The translations under genes and the position numbers were made by a program. 51,614 bases of DNA, taken from Oceanobacillus caeni. GTDB taxonomy: Bacteria; Bacillota; Bacilli; Bacillales; Amphibacillaceae. This document shows, in pieces, positions 16,774 to 25,038 of the stretch (position 1 is its first letter; each line of letters begins with the position of its first letter). The notes beneath the pieces were generated by a model. That model had not been told where the DNA came from and did no database searches. It saw only the letters and a list, made by a program, of their open reading frames with translations. The DNA lies in NCBI RefSeq assembly GCF_019037185.1, contig NZ_JAHHXM010000024.1:1-51614 (forward strand), given 5' to 3'.

Positions 16774-18834
16774 TTATTTCCTATTCCAGAAGCGTTGTTT
16801 TGCGATTGCTTCGACAAAATCATTTCCGAAGTTTGGATTATTTGAGGCAAATACTACTTCATCTAAATTGTTTTTATCAGATGGTTGAATATAAGACTGA
16901 GCAGTCGTTGCAATACCAATTGGTTTATAGTGTTTATATTGTTCATTTATAAAATGCATAACACTCTGGTTGAATTTTTCTTGATTTTTAGTATTTCCTC
17001 CAACGACATAGATAGAGTCAAACAAAACAGGATATGTTGAGGTAAATATTTTATCAACGTTAATTTTTGTGCCATCATCCCCTATAACTGTACCTAGATT
17101 TTCACTTACAATGTCCACCCAAACCCCATATTTGCGTAATACATTAAGCGCATTAGTTACCTCTTGCCCGTTAAAACCATTACCAATCAAAACAGCAACT
17201 GTTCGGGTATATGCATAATACTTCGTCCGAGTAAGAGCGGGGGAACTTTTAGTAACCGGTACATTGGTCCCGCTTGGACGTTCAACACCAATATTATCTG
17301 CAATTTGACATGCCATCCCTTTGTCAACGTTGACAAACATATCCACAACTTGTTGCCTAACAGATTTACTTTTTACATATCCAAGGTGAAAAGTAAAGGT
17401 TTCTACAATATGCTGTTTTTCAACTGGGTTCATACTATTCCAAAAAAGTCTTGGTTGTGAAAAGAAATCATAGAACGATTCACCTGGACGTTCTCTCGTC
17501 TTGTGTCCTTCAACTTTCTCCGGATAATGTGCATACCCACCTTCTTCGGGAGGGGTCTCTGCCGGCGTATTATTAGCTAGTGAATTTTTATGATAATTTA
17601 CGGAATCAACATCAATCCGATGACGCGCAACTCCTTGGCGTTGGTTAAAGTTTCTTTCAACGATAGGCTGGTTGACCGGTATATTATTTATATTTGCCGT
17701 ACCAAGTCGATGATAATCTGTATCTCGGTAGGCAAATGATCTACCTTGTAGGACAGGATCATCGGTGAAATCAATTCCTGGAACAACAGTTGCTGGATCA
17801 AATGAAGACTGTTCCTCTTCTGCAAAATGGTTATCAACTAGACGATTTAACGTCATTTTACCGATTATCTCAACAGGAATGACCTCTTCCGGCCAAAATT
17901 TTGTATCATCCAGAATGTCAAATTCATACTTAAATTCATCTTCTTCTGCAATCAGTTGCACACCTAGTTCATATTCGGGGTATGCTCCACGCTTAATAGC
18001 CTCATGTAAATCCCTGCGATGGAAGTCCGGATCGACCCCTCCAATGGTATTCGCTTCATCCAATAATAATGAATGGACACCAAGCACAGGCTTCCATACA
18101 TATCTAACAAATGTTGATTTGCCCTGTTCGTTGATAAATCGGAACGTATTAACTGGCCAAGCTTCCATCATCCGCCAGCTTCTTGGACGGCCCCGATAGG
18201 ACATAAGCCACATAATAAAATGGGCAATTTCCTGATTATTGGAGATATAATCCCAGGCATTATCGTGCGCAACAGTTGCTTGTGGGACACCTGTCCTTGG
18301 ATTCGGTTTGACCGCATGGGTAAAATCGGCAAATTTCATGGCATCCATAATAGCGAAGATAGCAAATGAGAGTGCCAGCATATCATAATTTCCTTCTTGT
18401 GTGTAAAACTTGGTTGCAAAACCACGTATATCAATGGCTGTATCCTTGGACCCTTTACTCCCTATAAAGTTGGAAAATCGGACAAATACAGGTGTTTTAG
18501 TGCCAGGTTCTTGCAAAAAGTGTGCTCTTGTTACATGTTTCATGGATTTGTATAACTCAAATTCCCCATATGCTCCGTCACCTCTTGCATGAACAACTTT
18601 TTCTGGTATCCGTTCCCGACTAAAATGTGACTGTTTTCTGTAAAAATGGAAGTCCTGAAATAATGTCGGCCCCCGCTTTCCGGCTCTTAAGGACCACCGA
18701 TCGTTCGAAATTTTAAACCCAGCGTCATCTGTCATTTTCTCGCCTTTACCTGTGTTTTTCTCTCTATACTGTTCCAACTGCTCCTGTTTTTTATCTTTAT
18801 CAAACTTATTGTTATCTCTTGGTGACTTATCCAT
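16774..18834 (-). CDS. katE: Large-subunit catalase (KatE/HPII type) with substituted distal-site residues
   Basis: 686 residues from MDKSPRDN (AAAGGA 11 bases upstream), the same length as Bacillus subtilis KatE. The core has the catalytic His82 in VVHARG and the haem-ligand Tyr369 in SFAYRDT; the C-terminal 150 residues form the flavodoxin/glutamine-amidotransferase-like domain of clade 2 enzymes. The conserved distal segment DLVGNNIPVFFIQD reads DMLALSFAIFAIMD (151-164), so the catalytic Asn and a channel Phe are replaced. The DNA gives no sign of a frameshift there. Either a divergent catalase with altered chemistry or a catalase-fold protein with another role. Divergent from the 18995 gene. 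Confidence 0.85.
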   Translation of the reverse strand: MDKSPRDNNKFDKDKKQEQLEQYREKNTGKGEKMTDDAGFKISNDRWSLRAGKRGPTLFQDFHFYRKQSHFSRERIPEKVVHARGDGAYGEFELYKSMKHVTRAHFLQEPGTKTPVFVRFSNFIGSKGSKDTAIDIRGFATKFYTQEGNYDMLALSFAIFAIMDAMKFADFTHAVKPNPRTGVPQATVAHDNAWDYISNNQEIAHFIMWLMSYRGRPRSWRMMEAWPVNTFRFINEQGKSTFVRYVWKPVLGVHSLLLDEANTIGGVDPDFHRRDLHEAIKRGAYPEYELGVQLIAEEDEFKYEFDILDDTKFWPEEVIPVEIIGKMTLNRLVDNHFAEEEQSSFDPATVVPGIDFTDDPVLQGRSFAYRDTDYHRLGTANINNIPVNQPIVERNFNQRQGVARHRIDVDSVNYHKNSLANNTPAETPPEEGGYAHYPEKVEGHKTRERPGESFYDFFSQPRLFWNSMNPVEKQHIVETFTFHLGYVKSKSVRQQVVDMFVNVDKGMACQIADNIGVERPSGTNVPVTKSSPALTRTKYYAYTRTVAVLIGNGFNGQEVTNALNVLRKYGVWVDIVSENLGTVIGDDGTKINVDKIFTSTYPVLFDSIYVVGGNTKNQEKFNQSVMHFINEQYKHYKPIGIATTAQSYIQPSDKNNLDEVVFASNNPNFGNDFVEAIAKQRFWNRK

Positions 18835-18994
18835 GTATTCTATCATCCTTTCTTATAAAAAGCTTTAAACTTAAACTCGATATTTATATGTATATGACTA
18901 TTCCGCAAAATTAGAACATTAGGGGGAAAATGTGGATTTTACAGAATTGGCTGATTATATTATCATTAATTTATACAAAAAAGGGGTGTTTCAT

Positions 18995-19774
18995 ATGGAC
19001 TACAATATAATAGAAGAAATCGTTACAAAAATTTACCAAGCTCGTGAAACAAAAACTCCAATTGAGTTTATTCGAAATGATTATACTTTAGATGAAAATA
19101 CTGCATATGCTGTTCAAGATGAGTTAATGAAGAGAATTCAAGAAGTACATAACGAGGAAATTATCGGATATAAAATTAGTATGACAAGTAAAGAAACACA
19201 GGCTATAGCAAATACTCATGAACCGGCATACGGAACATTACTCACTTCCAATATTGTCGAATCCGGTAACAATATTTCCTTATCTAATTTATTTGCACCA
19301 TTAGTTGAGCCAGAATTAGTGTTTATATTAACAGAGGATTTATCCCCTACTGCAACAGAAGAAGAAATTCTTAATAAGAGTAAGATAGCAGCTGGACTTG
19401 AGATTCCTGATTCACGCTATATAGATTGGTTCCCTAACTTCTCTTTAGCTGACCTACTTTCCGATGATACAGCAACAGGACTTGTGGTTGTTTCTGAAGG
19501 AGTTACGCCACCTTCATTGGATGAATTAGCTAATATTAAAATGGAACTGTTCCACAATGGTGAAAAAATTAGTGAGGGTGTTTCTTCAGCAGTGTTAGAT
19601 AATCCGGTATCTGCTGTAGCATGGTTAGTTAAAAAGCTTGCTAGTCATCATAAAACACTAAAAAAAGGAATGATGATTTCTTCTGGAACCTTTATTTCAC
19701 CTTTACCTGTACAAGTTGGTAAATACGAAGCGTCTTACTCCTCCATCGGAAAATTAGAAGTCACCTTTTCATAA
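18995..19774 (+). CDS. 2-keto-4-pentenoate hydratase / fumarylacetoacetase-family protein
   Basis: 259 residues from the ATG at 18995 (AGGGGTG seven bases upstream); the frame opens at 18932 without a good ribosome site. Helical N-terminal part, then the FAH-type fold: GYKISMTS (about 56), EPELVFIL with a metal-binding Glu (about 102), GLEIPDSRY (about 131) and DNPVSAVAWL (about 206). Family members hydrate 2-hydroxypentadienoate in aromatic degradation or decarboxylate 4-oxalocrotonate. No other aromatic-pathway gene is near, so the true substrate is open. Confidence 0.8.
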   Translation: MDYNIIEEIVTKIYQARETKTPIEFIRNDYTLDENTAYAVQDELMKRIQEVHNEEIIGYKISMTSKETQAIANTHEPAYGTLLTSNIVESGNNISLSNLFAPLVEPELVFILTEDLSPTATEEEILNKSKIAAGLEIPDSRYIDWFPNFSLADLLSDDTATGLVVVSEGVTPPSLDELANIKMELFHNGEKISEGVSSAVLDNPVSAVAWLVKKLASHHKTLKKGMMISSGTFISPLPVQVGKYEASYSSIGKLEVTFS

Positions 19775-19779
19775 CAAAG

Positions 19780-19945
19780 GCGTAAGTGCCCTTACAGGCT
19801 AAAAACGCGACGTCCTGACGCAACTCCTGTGCTTCGTAGCAACATACAAACTGCACTCCGCAATAACAGGTGGTCCGATTGCCGGGCGCTTCGGGGACGC
19901 GGCCTGGGATAGTGGAAAAACCCCTTTTTATGAGACTAGTTTTCT
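19780..19945. repeat. GC-rich intergenic element
   Basis: AAGGCGTAAGTGCCCTTACAGG at the left, then CGCGACGTCCTGACGCAACT and GGGCGCTTCGGGGACGCGGCC: much richer in G and C than all neighbouring DNA. It has short inverted repeats (AAGGCG/CGCCTT-like, AGTGCCCTTA) and resembles the multicopy GC-rich intergenic elements of Bacillaceae. The 70-residue minus-strand frame in it lacks a ribosome site and is not called. Confidence 0.5.
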
Positions 19946-19952
19946 TGCCCTT

Positions 19953-19979
19953 ACTCTCTTTTGCCTTATCCATATACTA
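19953..19979 (+). promoter_or_regulatory. SigK-type promoter of the yjcZ-like gene
   Basis: AC (19953-19954), 16 bases, then CATATACTA (19971-19979), a full match to the mother-cell SigK pattern AC-N16/17-CATANNNTA. The ATG is 24 bases further on. Confidence 0.65.
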
Positions 19980-20002
19980 TTATTGTAAATGGAGGTGAGA
20001 TT

Positions 20003-20107
20003 ATGAGTTACAGCGGCGGTTATGGCGGAAGTAGTAGCTTCGCGTTAATTGTAGTTCTATTTATCCTTTTAATTATCGTTGGAACTTCCTATGTTGGTGG
20101 TTACTAG
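20003..20107 (+). CDS. YjcZ-family sporulation peptide (34 aa)
   Basis: [20 protein letters not shown] continues [14 protein letters not shown]. Glycine/tyrosine/serine-rich head and one membrane helix with the family core [15 protein letters not shown], shared with the two genes at 51082 and 51229. Strong GGAGGTGAG eight bases before the ATG and a SigK-like promoter. Such peptides are made late in sporulation; Bacillus subtilis YjcZ lies in the crust-gene region. Confidence 0.88.
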   Translation: MSYSGGYGGSSSFALIVVLFILLIIVGTSYVGGY

Positions 20108-20116
20108 TATGTAATA

Positions 20117-20154
20117 AATACGGGGATGCGACTTCAGCATCCCCGTATTTTTTT
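20117..20154. terminator. Strong bidirectional terminator
   Basis: AATACGGGGATGC-GACTTCA-GCATCCCCGTATT with a T8-like tail; serves the yjcZ-like gene and, in reverse, the CBS gene. Confidence 0.9.
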
Positions 20155-20587
20155 ATTGTTGTGGGGAAGACGGGGTAGAAATACTTGCTAGCGCTTGTCC
20201 AGCTTCATCAGCATGTTGATTCTGAACTGCTAAATCTCCTAATGCTACCATTCCAACTAACTGACCATTTTCCTCAATTGGCAATCGACGAATTTGTTGC
20301 TGTGACATTAACTCTGCAGCCTGGTCTGCATCCATATCTGGAGTACCTTTTACCATTTGTTGCGCTGTCATTACTTCGGAAACCGGCGTTTGTGCATTTT
20401 GTCCTTGTGCTGTTGTACGTAAAGTGATATCACGATCCGTTACAATCCCTACCATTTGACCTCCACTGTTAACAACAGGTACCGCTCCAATATTGTACTG
20501 GCTCATAATAGCAGCTGCCTCTTGTACCGATTGTGATTCATTTACGGTCATTACATTTTGCGTCATCATATTTCTTAATTGTGTCAT
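20153..20587 (-). CDS. Two-CBS-domain protein
   Basis: 144 residues: CBS 1 (about 7-60, ending GQMVGIVTDRDIT) and CBS 2 (about 72-122, ending GQLVGMVALGDLA), with a Gln/Ser-rich tail. It resembles Bacillus YhcV/YlbB-type stand-alone CBS proteins, which bind adenine nucleotides and are often stress-induced; ligand and target are unknown. ATG preceded by GGAGGTAATAC. Confidence 0.88.
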   Translation of the reverse strand: MTQLRNMMTQNVMTVNESQSVQEAAAIMSQYNIGAVPVVNSGGQMVGIVTDRDITLRTTAQGQNAQTPVSEVMTAQQMVKGTPDMDADQAAELMSQQQIRRLPIEENGQLVGMVALGDLAVQNQHADEAGQALASISTPSSPQQ

Positions 20588-20659
20588 GTAAGTATTACCT
20601 CCTTCACCCTTAGAGTGGTTTAATTTTTCCTAGTTATACCTCCTTTTCATTAATACGTG

Positions 20660-20765
20660 ATAAAGCCATCAGTGGGGATCTCCCTTCATCCCCCACTAAT
20701 AATTAGTCGCACTTATCGTCTTTACGGGCAGTAAAACTCCTACCTCAAGCTTCTAGGGATAAAAG
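20660..20765 (+). repeat. Dispersed folded repeat, copy D with inverted distal half
   Basis: The 5' half is in the usual sense (CATCAGTGGGG/CCCCCACT, then AATTAGTCGCACTTATCG). After TTTACGGGCAG it continues TAAAACTCCTACCTCAAGCT, which is the reverse complement of the normal 3' end (AGCTTGAGGTAGGAGT...ACTGCCCGT). The rod hairpin has thus been flipped or copied in reverse. Confidence 0.8.
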
Positions 20766-20785
20766 TTTTCCGGAATAAATTCCCA

Positions 20786-20829
20786 TTGCTATTTTTAAAA
20801 AAGTTACCTAAAATAAGAACATACGTTTC
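20786..20829 (+). promoter_or_regulatory. SigA promoter with a LexA (DinR) box for uvrX
   Basis: TTGCTA (20786-20791), 17 bases, TAAAAT (20809-20814), then AGAACATACGTTTC (20816-20829), matching the core GAACRNRYGTTY of the Bacillus SOS box. A repressor there would block the start of transcription, so the polymerase gene should be SOS-induced. Confidence 0.7.
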
Positions 20830-20851
20830 ATAACTTTAGGCGGTGAAGATG

Positions 20852-22105
20852 ATGGATTACTCTCCTTATCCTCGGAATGATGTATTATGTATTGATATGC
20901 GTTCATTCTATGCTAGTGTAGAAGCAATTAAATTAGGACTTGATCCAATGACTACCTTACTCGCAGTAGTTGGGGATCCTAATCGTTCGGGCAGTATTGT
21001 ACTGGCTGCTTCTCCAACTTTGAAAAAAAAGTATAGTATCAGCAATGTCAGCCGCTACTTTGAACTACCGAAAGATCCAGATATTCATATTGTTCCTGCA
21101 CATATGGCAGATTATCTCCATGTTTCTATTGAAATCACAAAATTAATTAACCAATATGTTCCGAAAGAAGCCATCCATCAATACTCTGTGGATGAAGTTT
21201 GGGTTACTGTAAATGGATTGAAAAAGCTTTTCGGTGATCGTTGGGAAGTAGCAAAAAAGATCAAACAAGATATTTTCGATCATTTTGGAATCACTTCTTC
21301 TATTGGAATTGGTGATAATAAGTTTCTTGCTAAGGTAGTGATGGATATTCATGGGAAAAAATCCGGGATTGCCGAATGCAAATATGAAGATGTAGAAGAA
21401 AAACTTTGGCCCTTTCCTGTTGAAGAAATTTGGGGAATTGGTAGCAGAATGAAACGCAATCTCAATCGAATGGGCATTGTTACTCTCGGTCAACTTGCCA
21501 ATTATAGTTTAGACCACTTAAAAAGTCGCTTTGGGATTATGGGGGAACAGTTATACTTTCATGCTTGGGGAATTGATTTAAGTCCCGTGTATGGAAACTT
21601 TACGAAAACAGAACAAAAAGGGTTTGGTCATGGAATTGCTTTATTACGTGATTATACAAAGGAAGAAATTTCTACATGTATTCTTGATTTATGTGAAGAG
21701 GTATGCCGAAGAGCCCGAACTGCTGACAAGGTAGGAAAAACCATTCACCTAGGCATCTCTTATTCCAAAGATACAGGTGGAGGCGGATTTTCTCGTTCCA
21801 AATCAATCGAGATTCCGACAAATGTGACAATGGATGTTCATCATGTTTGTATGCAGCTTTTTCATCAATTTTACGATGGCTTTAGTAATATTCGTCATGT
21901 CTACGTTACGTTAGATAACCTCTCTAATAAAGCAGAAACCCAACTCGATTTATTTGAAGACCGTTCAAAAAAGACGGATATTGGATATGTCATGGATGCG
22001 ATTCGTGACAAATATGGTTCTACTGCTATTCTTCGTGCTTCTAGTTATACAGCTGCTGGCGTAACCCTTGAACGTAGTAAAAAAATTGGAGGCCATTTTG
22101 CATGA
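20852..22105 (+). CDS. uvrX: UvrX/YqjW-type Y-family DNA polymerase
   Basis: 417 residues from the ATG at 20852 (AGGCGG eight bases upstream; 20849 is also possible). Palm motif IDMRSFYAS (about 15-23) and YSVDEVWV (about 110) carry the metal-binding acidic residues; helix-hairpin-helix region EEIWGIGSRM (about 193). The little-finger domain follows and a clamp-binding motif TQLDLFED lies near residue 370. Translesion synthesis on damaged DNA. LexA box upstream. YqjW/UvrX genes are common on prophages and chromosomes of Bacillus. Confidence 0.92.
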   Translation: MDYSPYPRNDVLCIDMRSFYASVEAIKLGLDPMTTLLAVVGDPNRSGSIVLAASPTLKKKYSISNVSRYFELPKDPDIHIVPAHMADYLHVSIEITKLINQYVPKEAIHQYSVDEVWVTVNGLKKLFGDRWEVAKKIKQDIFDHFGITSSIGIGDNKFLAKVVMDIHGKKSGIAECKYEDVEEKLWPFPVEEIWGIGSRMKRNLNRMGIVTLGQLANYSLDHLKSRFGIMGEQLYFHAWGIDLSPVYGNFTKTEQKGFGHGIALLRDYTKEEISTCILDLCEEVCRRARTADKVGKTIHLGISYSKDTGGGGFSRSKSIEIPTNVTMDVHHVCMQLFHQFYDGFSNIRHVYVTLDNLSNKAETQLDLFEDRSKKTDIGYVMDAIRDKYGSTAILRASSYTAAGVTLERSKKIGGHFA

Positions 22106-22167
22106 TTAGAAACTCGGTATTGGATATACCAAAAATAGACAAACCATTCATAGATGACTTAACATAG
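22102..22167 (+). pseudogene. Possible remnant of a YolD-like gene
   Basis: ATG overlaps the uvrX stop (ATGA) and encodes 21 residues, MIRNSVLDIPKIDKPFIDDL. In Bacillus a YolD-like gene beginning MIRDRG overlaps yqjW in the same way, and IDKPxxD resembles a conserved part of that family. Position and two short matches suggest a collapsed copy, but a chance frame is possible. Confidence 0.3.
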
Positions 22168-22266
22168 TAAATACCATGGGAAGAAATTTAAGATTCCACG
22201 TCCTCACAGAAGGTATAGAAAAGAACTAACAAATCTATTAAAAAATCTGATTAAAGGAGGATTTAA

Positions 22267-22692
22267 ATGTATGAATTAAAGACAAAAGAAAATGATAATA
22301 GTGTAATTGAGTTTATTGAACAAGTCGAGAATTCAAAAAAACGTGAGGATGCCTATCGTTTGCTAGATATCTTCACAGAAACGACCGGATACAAAGCAAA
22401 AATGTGGGGAACCAGCATCATTGGCTTCGGATCTTATCATTACAAATATGCAACCGGCCATGAAGGCGATGCACCTTTAGTTGGCTTTTCACCGCGCAAA
22501 ACCAATTTTAGTTTATATTTTGCTACCGGAGATACTGAACGTGATATGTTACTACAGGAATTCGGAAAACATAAAGCAGGGAAATCTTGTGTATATATAA
22601 ATAAAATCGCCGACATTGATGTGGAAGTGTTAAAGAAATTAATCCAACAATCTATTCGATTTCTAAGGGAAATGTATCCCGATACAAAGTAA
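22267..22692 (+). CDS. DUF1801-family protein
   Basis: 141 residues, alpha-beta, with the family pattern of an N-terminal helix, GFGSYHYKY (about 57) and FSPRKTNFSLYF (about 75), and a C-terminal helix (LKKLIQQSIRFL). YdhG/YobT-like proteins of this group have an SRPBCC-like or ferredoxin-like fold and no settled function. ATG preceded by AAAGGAGGATTTAA. Follows uvrX on the same strand after about 160 bases. Confidence 0.85.
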   Translation: MYELKTKENDNSVIEFIEQVENSKKREDAYRLLDIFTETTGYKAKMWGTSIIGFGSYHYKYATGHEGDAPLVGFSPRKTNFSLYFATGDTERDMLLQEFGKHKAGKSCVYINKIADIDVEVLKKLIQQSIRFLREMYPDTK

Positions 22693-22808
22693 CATCTCTC
22701 CAATTCAACTAGTTGTACAAGTCCAAATCATTATGTAAGATAGATGAAGAATTAAAATTTAAAATCCATAATGAAAAAATGTTGGATTGTAAGGAAAGCG
22801 TGTTTAAT

Positions 22809-23054
22809 ATGGGATTCATCATTATTGAAGTATGTGATTACAATATACTCTCTTCTGAAGAATTAGAGGAAGTATTTAACCGTCCCGAAGTTGCCGTCAT
22901 GAGTTATGAATGCATGAATTATTGTGGAATGTGTGCAATGAGACCATATGCCATGGTAAACGGAAAACGGGTATTCGGCAAAACAACAGAAGAATGTATT
23001 GAAAAGATAAAAAAAGAAGTAGAGAAGGAACTTGAAGAACTTGAAAATTTTTAA
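22809..23054 (+). CDS. DUF1450 family (YuzB-like) protein
   Basis: 81 residues from the ATG at 22809 (AAGGAAAG upstream), which matches the usual family length; the frame extends to 22713 without support. MGFIIIEVCDYN start and a cysteine cluster ECMNYCGMCAMRPYAMVNGK (about 37-56), typical of this thioredoxin-like/iron-sulfur-like fold. Function unknown. An acidic, Lys/Glu-rich helix ends the protein. Confidence 0.85.
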   Translation: MGFIIIEVCDYNILSSEELEEVFNRPEVAVMSYECMNYCGMCAMRPYAMVNGKRVFGKTTEECIEKIKKEVEKELEELENF

Positions 23055-23056
23055 AT

Positions 23057-23092
23057 AGAAAAGAACAGATACACCGTGTACCTGTTCTTTTA
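23057..23092. terminator. Bidirectional terminator
   Basis: AAAGAACAGATACA/TGTACCTGTTCTTT stem between the convergent DUF1450 gene and ectC. Confidence 0.85.
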
Positions 23093-23098
23093 TATACC

Positions 23099-23485
23099 CT
23101 ATTCCGTTAATAGTGGATAGTATCCTTCTTCATTATGCGTTTCCGTCCCTACCAAAGGTGGATTAAATACGCAAATCATTTGCATTCTCTTTCTAACACG
23201 TACTATGTGTTTATCATTCTGATCTAATAAATACATCGTATGTGGTTTAAGTTGCCACACTTCCCCTGTTTCTACCTTTTCAATCTCACCTTCACCTTCA
23301 ATAAGATAAACGGCTTCAATATGATTTTTATACCAAAAGTAATTTTCTGTTCCAGCTTCAATAACTGTATTCGTCATACTGAAACCTACACCGTCTTTCT
23401 TTAAAACAAATCTGCGGCTAGCCCATGTTTCCCCTTTTGTTTCAGCTTCTGTTCCCATAATATCTTCAAGTGATTTTACGATCAT
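23099..23485 (-). CDS. ectC: L-ectoine synthase
   Basis: 128 residues starting MIVKSLEDIMGT; AAAGGAG lies ten bases upstream, while the ATG three codons earlier is too close to it. Cupin fold with WASRRFVLKKDGVGFSM (about 24-40), HIEAVYLIEGEGEIE (about 55) and DKHIVRVR (about 92). It cyclises N-gamma-acetyl-diaminobutyrate to ectoine, the last step. Last gene of ectABC; no aspartate kinase or ectD follows. Confidence 0.96.
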   Translation of the reverse strand: MIVKSLEDIMGTEAETKGETWASRRFVLKKDGVGFSMTNTVIEAGTENYFWYKNHIEAVYLIEGEGEIEKVETGEVWQLKPHTMYLLDQNDKHIVRVRKRMQMICVFNPPLVGTETHNEEGYYPLLTE

Positions 23486-23533
23486 ATGGTTCATCTCCTT
23501 TTCTATTCGTTTTTTATATATCCTACGCGGGAA

Positions 23534-24817
23534 TTAGCTAGATAGAACTTGAGCAATGCTATCGTCTAGAATTGCCATCCCTTTCATTATCCCTTCTTCA
23601 TCAATAATAAGAGGCGGAAGGAACTTAACAACTTCATCATTAGGTCCAGATGTTTCTAAAATTAGCCCACGTTCAAATGCCTTTGTGCAAATTTTACTAG
23701 CGAGGTCATCAACATGAACCGCAATTCCTTGCATTAAACCTCTCCCGCGAGCTTCCCCATTTAATTCAGGATATTTGGCGATTATCTTGTCTATTTTCAC
23801 TTTATACAATTTTGCTTTATCTTGTATTTCGCTGGAGAATTGATCCGTTTCCCAAAATCTAAGTGCTTCTTTTGCTGCGATAAATGCTAGGTTGTTACCG
23901 CGGAAAGTTCCGTTATGCTCACCAGGTCCCCATTTGTCATATTCAGGTTTAATCAGTGTTAGTGCCATTGGTAGTCCAACGCCGCCGATTGATTTAGAAA
24001 GACAAACGATATCCGGTTTAATCCCAGCTGGTTCAAAACTAAAGAATGTACCAGTTCTTCCACATCCTGCTTGAATGTCATCGACAATTAATAGAATATC
24101 CCAACGACGACAAATACGCTCTATTTTCTTCAGCCAGTCCATACGCGCAGCATTAATTCCACCTTCTCCTTGCACCGTTTCTAAAATAATCGCTGCAGGT
24201 AATGCAACACCGCTACCACTATCTTCTAGAAATCTTTCAATATATGCAATAGAGTTTTGATCTTCCACATAATCATCAAAAGGCATGGATACCGTATGGT
24301 GGAGCGGTACACCAGCACCATGGCGTTTAAAAGAGTTACCTGTCACAGATAATGATCCGATTGTCATTCCATGAAACGCGTTTGTAAAACTTATTACCGT
24401 ATCGCGCCCTGTAACTTTCCTAGCTATCTTCAATGCACTTTCTACTGAATTGGTTCCAGTTGGGCCAGGAAACATAACTTTATAATCGAGGTTTCGAGGT
24501 GTAAGTATGATTTCTTGGAAGGTTTCTAAAAATTCTTTTCTTGGAGTTGTTCCCATATCGAGGCTATGAAGGATCCCATCTTGTTGAATATATTCAATAA
24601 TTTTTTCCTGCATTTTCGTATCATTATGCCCATAGTTTAATGTACCTGCCCCAGCAAAAAAATCGATATATTCTTTTCCATCTACATCCCATAGTTTATA
24701 TCCTTTTGACTTCTCAAATACTGTAGGCCAACCACGACTGTAGCTCCTAACAGCAGATTCCAATTTCTCAAATGTTTCCATCTTATTATTGTTTATTACA
24801 GCAGTCGTCATTATCAT
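23534..24817 (-). CDS. ectB: Diaminobutyrate-2-oxoglutarate transaminase
   Basis: 427 residues from the ATG at 24817 (AAAAGGA seven bases upstream); the frame reaches 24958 but that part is inserted repeat DNA. Class III PLP aminotransferase: GPTGTNSVE (about 108), [11 protein letters not shown] (about 243) and the PLP lysine in CLSKSIGG (about 267). It makes L-2,4-diaminobutyrate from aspartate semialdehyde with glutamate as donor, the first ectoine step. 222 bases separate it from ectA because of a MITE-like insert. Confidence 0.96.
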   Translation of the reverse strand: MIMTTAVINNNKMETFEKLESAVRSYSRGWPTVFEKSKGYKLWDVDGKEYIDFFAGAGTLNYGHNDTKMQEKIIEYIQQDGILHSLDMGTTPRKEFLETFQEIILTPRNLDYKVMFPGPTGTNSVESALKIARKVTGRDTVISFTNAFHGMTIGSLSVTGNSFKRHGAGVPLHHTVSMPFDDYVEDQNSIAYIERFLEDSGSGVALPAAIILETVQGEGGINAARMDWLKKIERICRRWDILLIVDDIQAGCGRTGTFFSFEPAGIKPDIVCLSKSIGGVGLPMALTLIKPEYDKWGPGEHNGTFRGNNLAFIAAKEALRFWETDQFSSEIQDKAKLYKVKIDKIIAKYPELNGEARGRGLMQGIAVHVDDLASKICTKAFERGLILETSGPNDEVVKFLPPLIIDEEGIMKGMAILDDSIAQVLSS

Positions 24818-24839
24818 TATCTCATCCTTTTCAAGGTTA

Positions 24840-25022
24840 TTCAAAAAGTCCGGTGAAAATGACACGTCGATGTTTCTAGTTGGCTTGCTTTTCCGTTCCT
24901 TGGAAAAGAAAACCACTTTTCCGGCGTGCAAGAGCGTCTGCTCACGTATTAATTGCATACGTTCCGCTACTCAGAGCTACGCCGCCTCGAACTTCTTGGT
25001 CCTTTTCATCCACCTTTTTGAA
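24840..25022 (-). mobile_element. MITE-like GC-rich element between ectA and ectB
   Basis: 183 bases bounded by inverted TTCAAAAAG termini (24840-24848 and 25014-25022 on opposite strands). The inside (AAGTTCGAGGCGGCGTAGCT, CGTGAGCAGACGCTC on the minus strand) is far richer in G and C than the genes around it. It carries no gene. It lengthens the ectA-ectB spacer from an expected few bases and will be part of the ect transcript, where it can fold. Confidence 0.65.
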
Positions 25023-25038
25023 CACGTATTTTTTATTT

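Noticed and set aside
18835-18994. SigB promoter for katE
   Set aside because: GTTTAA occurs on the minus strand but no GGGTAT-like -10 follows at the right distance.
19761-19973. 70-residue minus-strand frame
   Set aside because: It covers the GC-rich intergenic element, has no ribosome site and a composition unlike neighbouring genes.
24818-24958. N-terminal extension of EctB (47 residues)
   Set aside because: It is read from the MITE-like insert; the ATG at 24817 has a good ribosome site and gives the normal EctB length.
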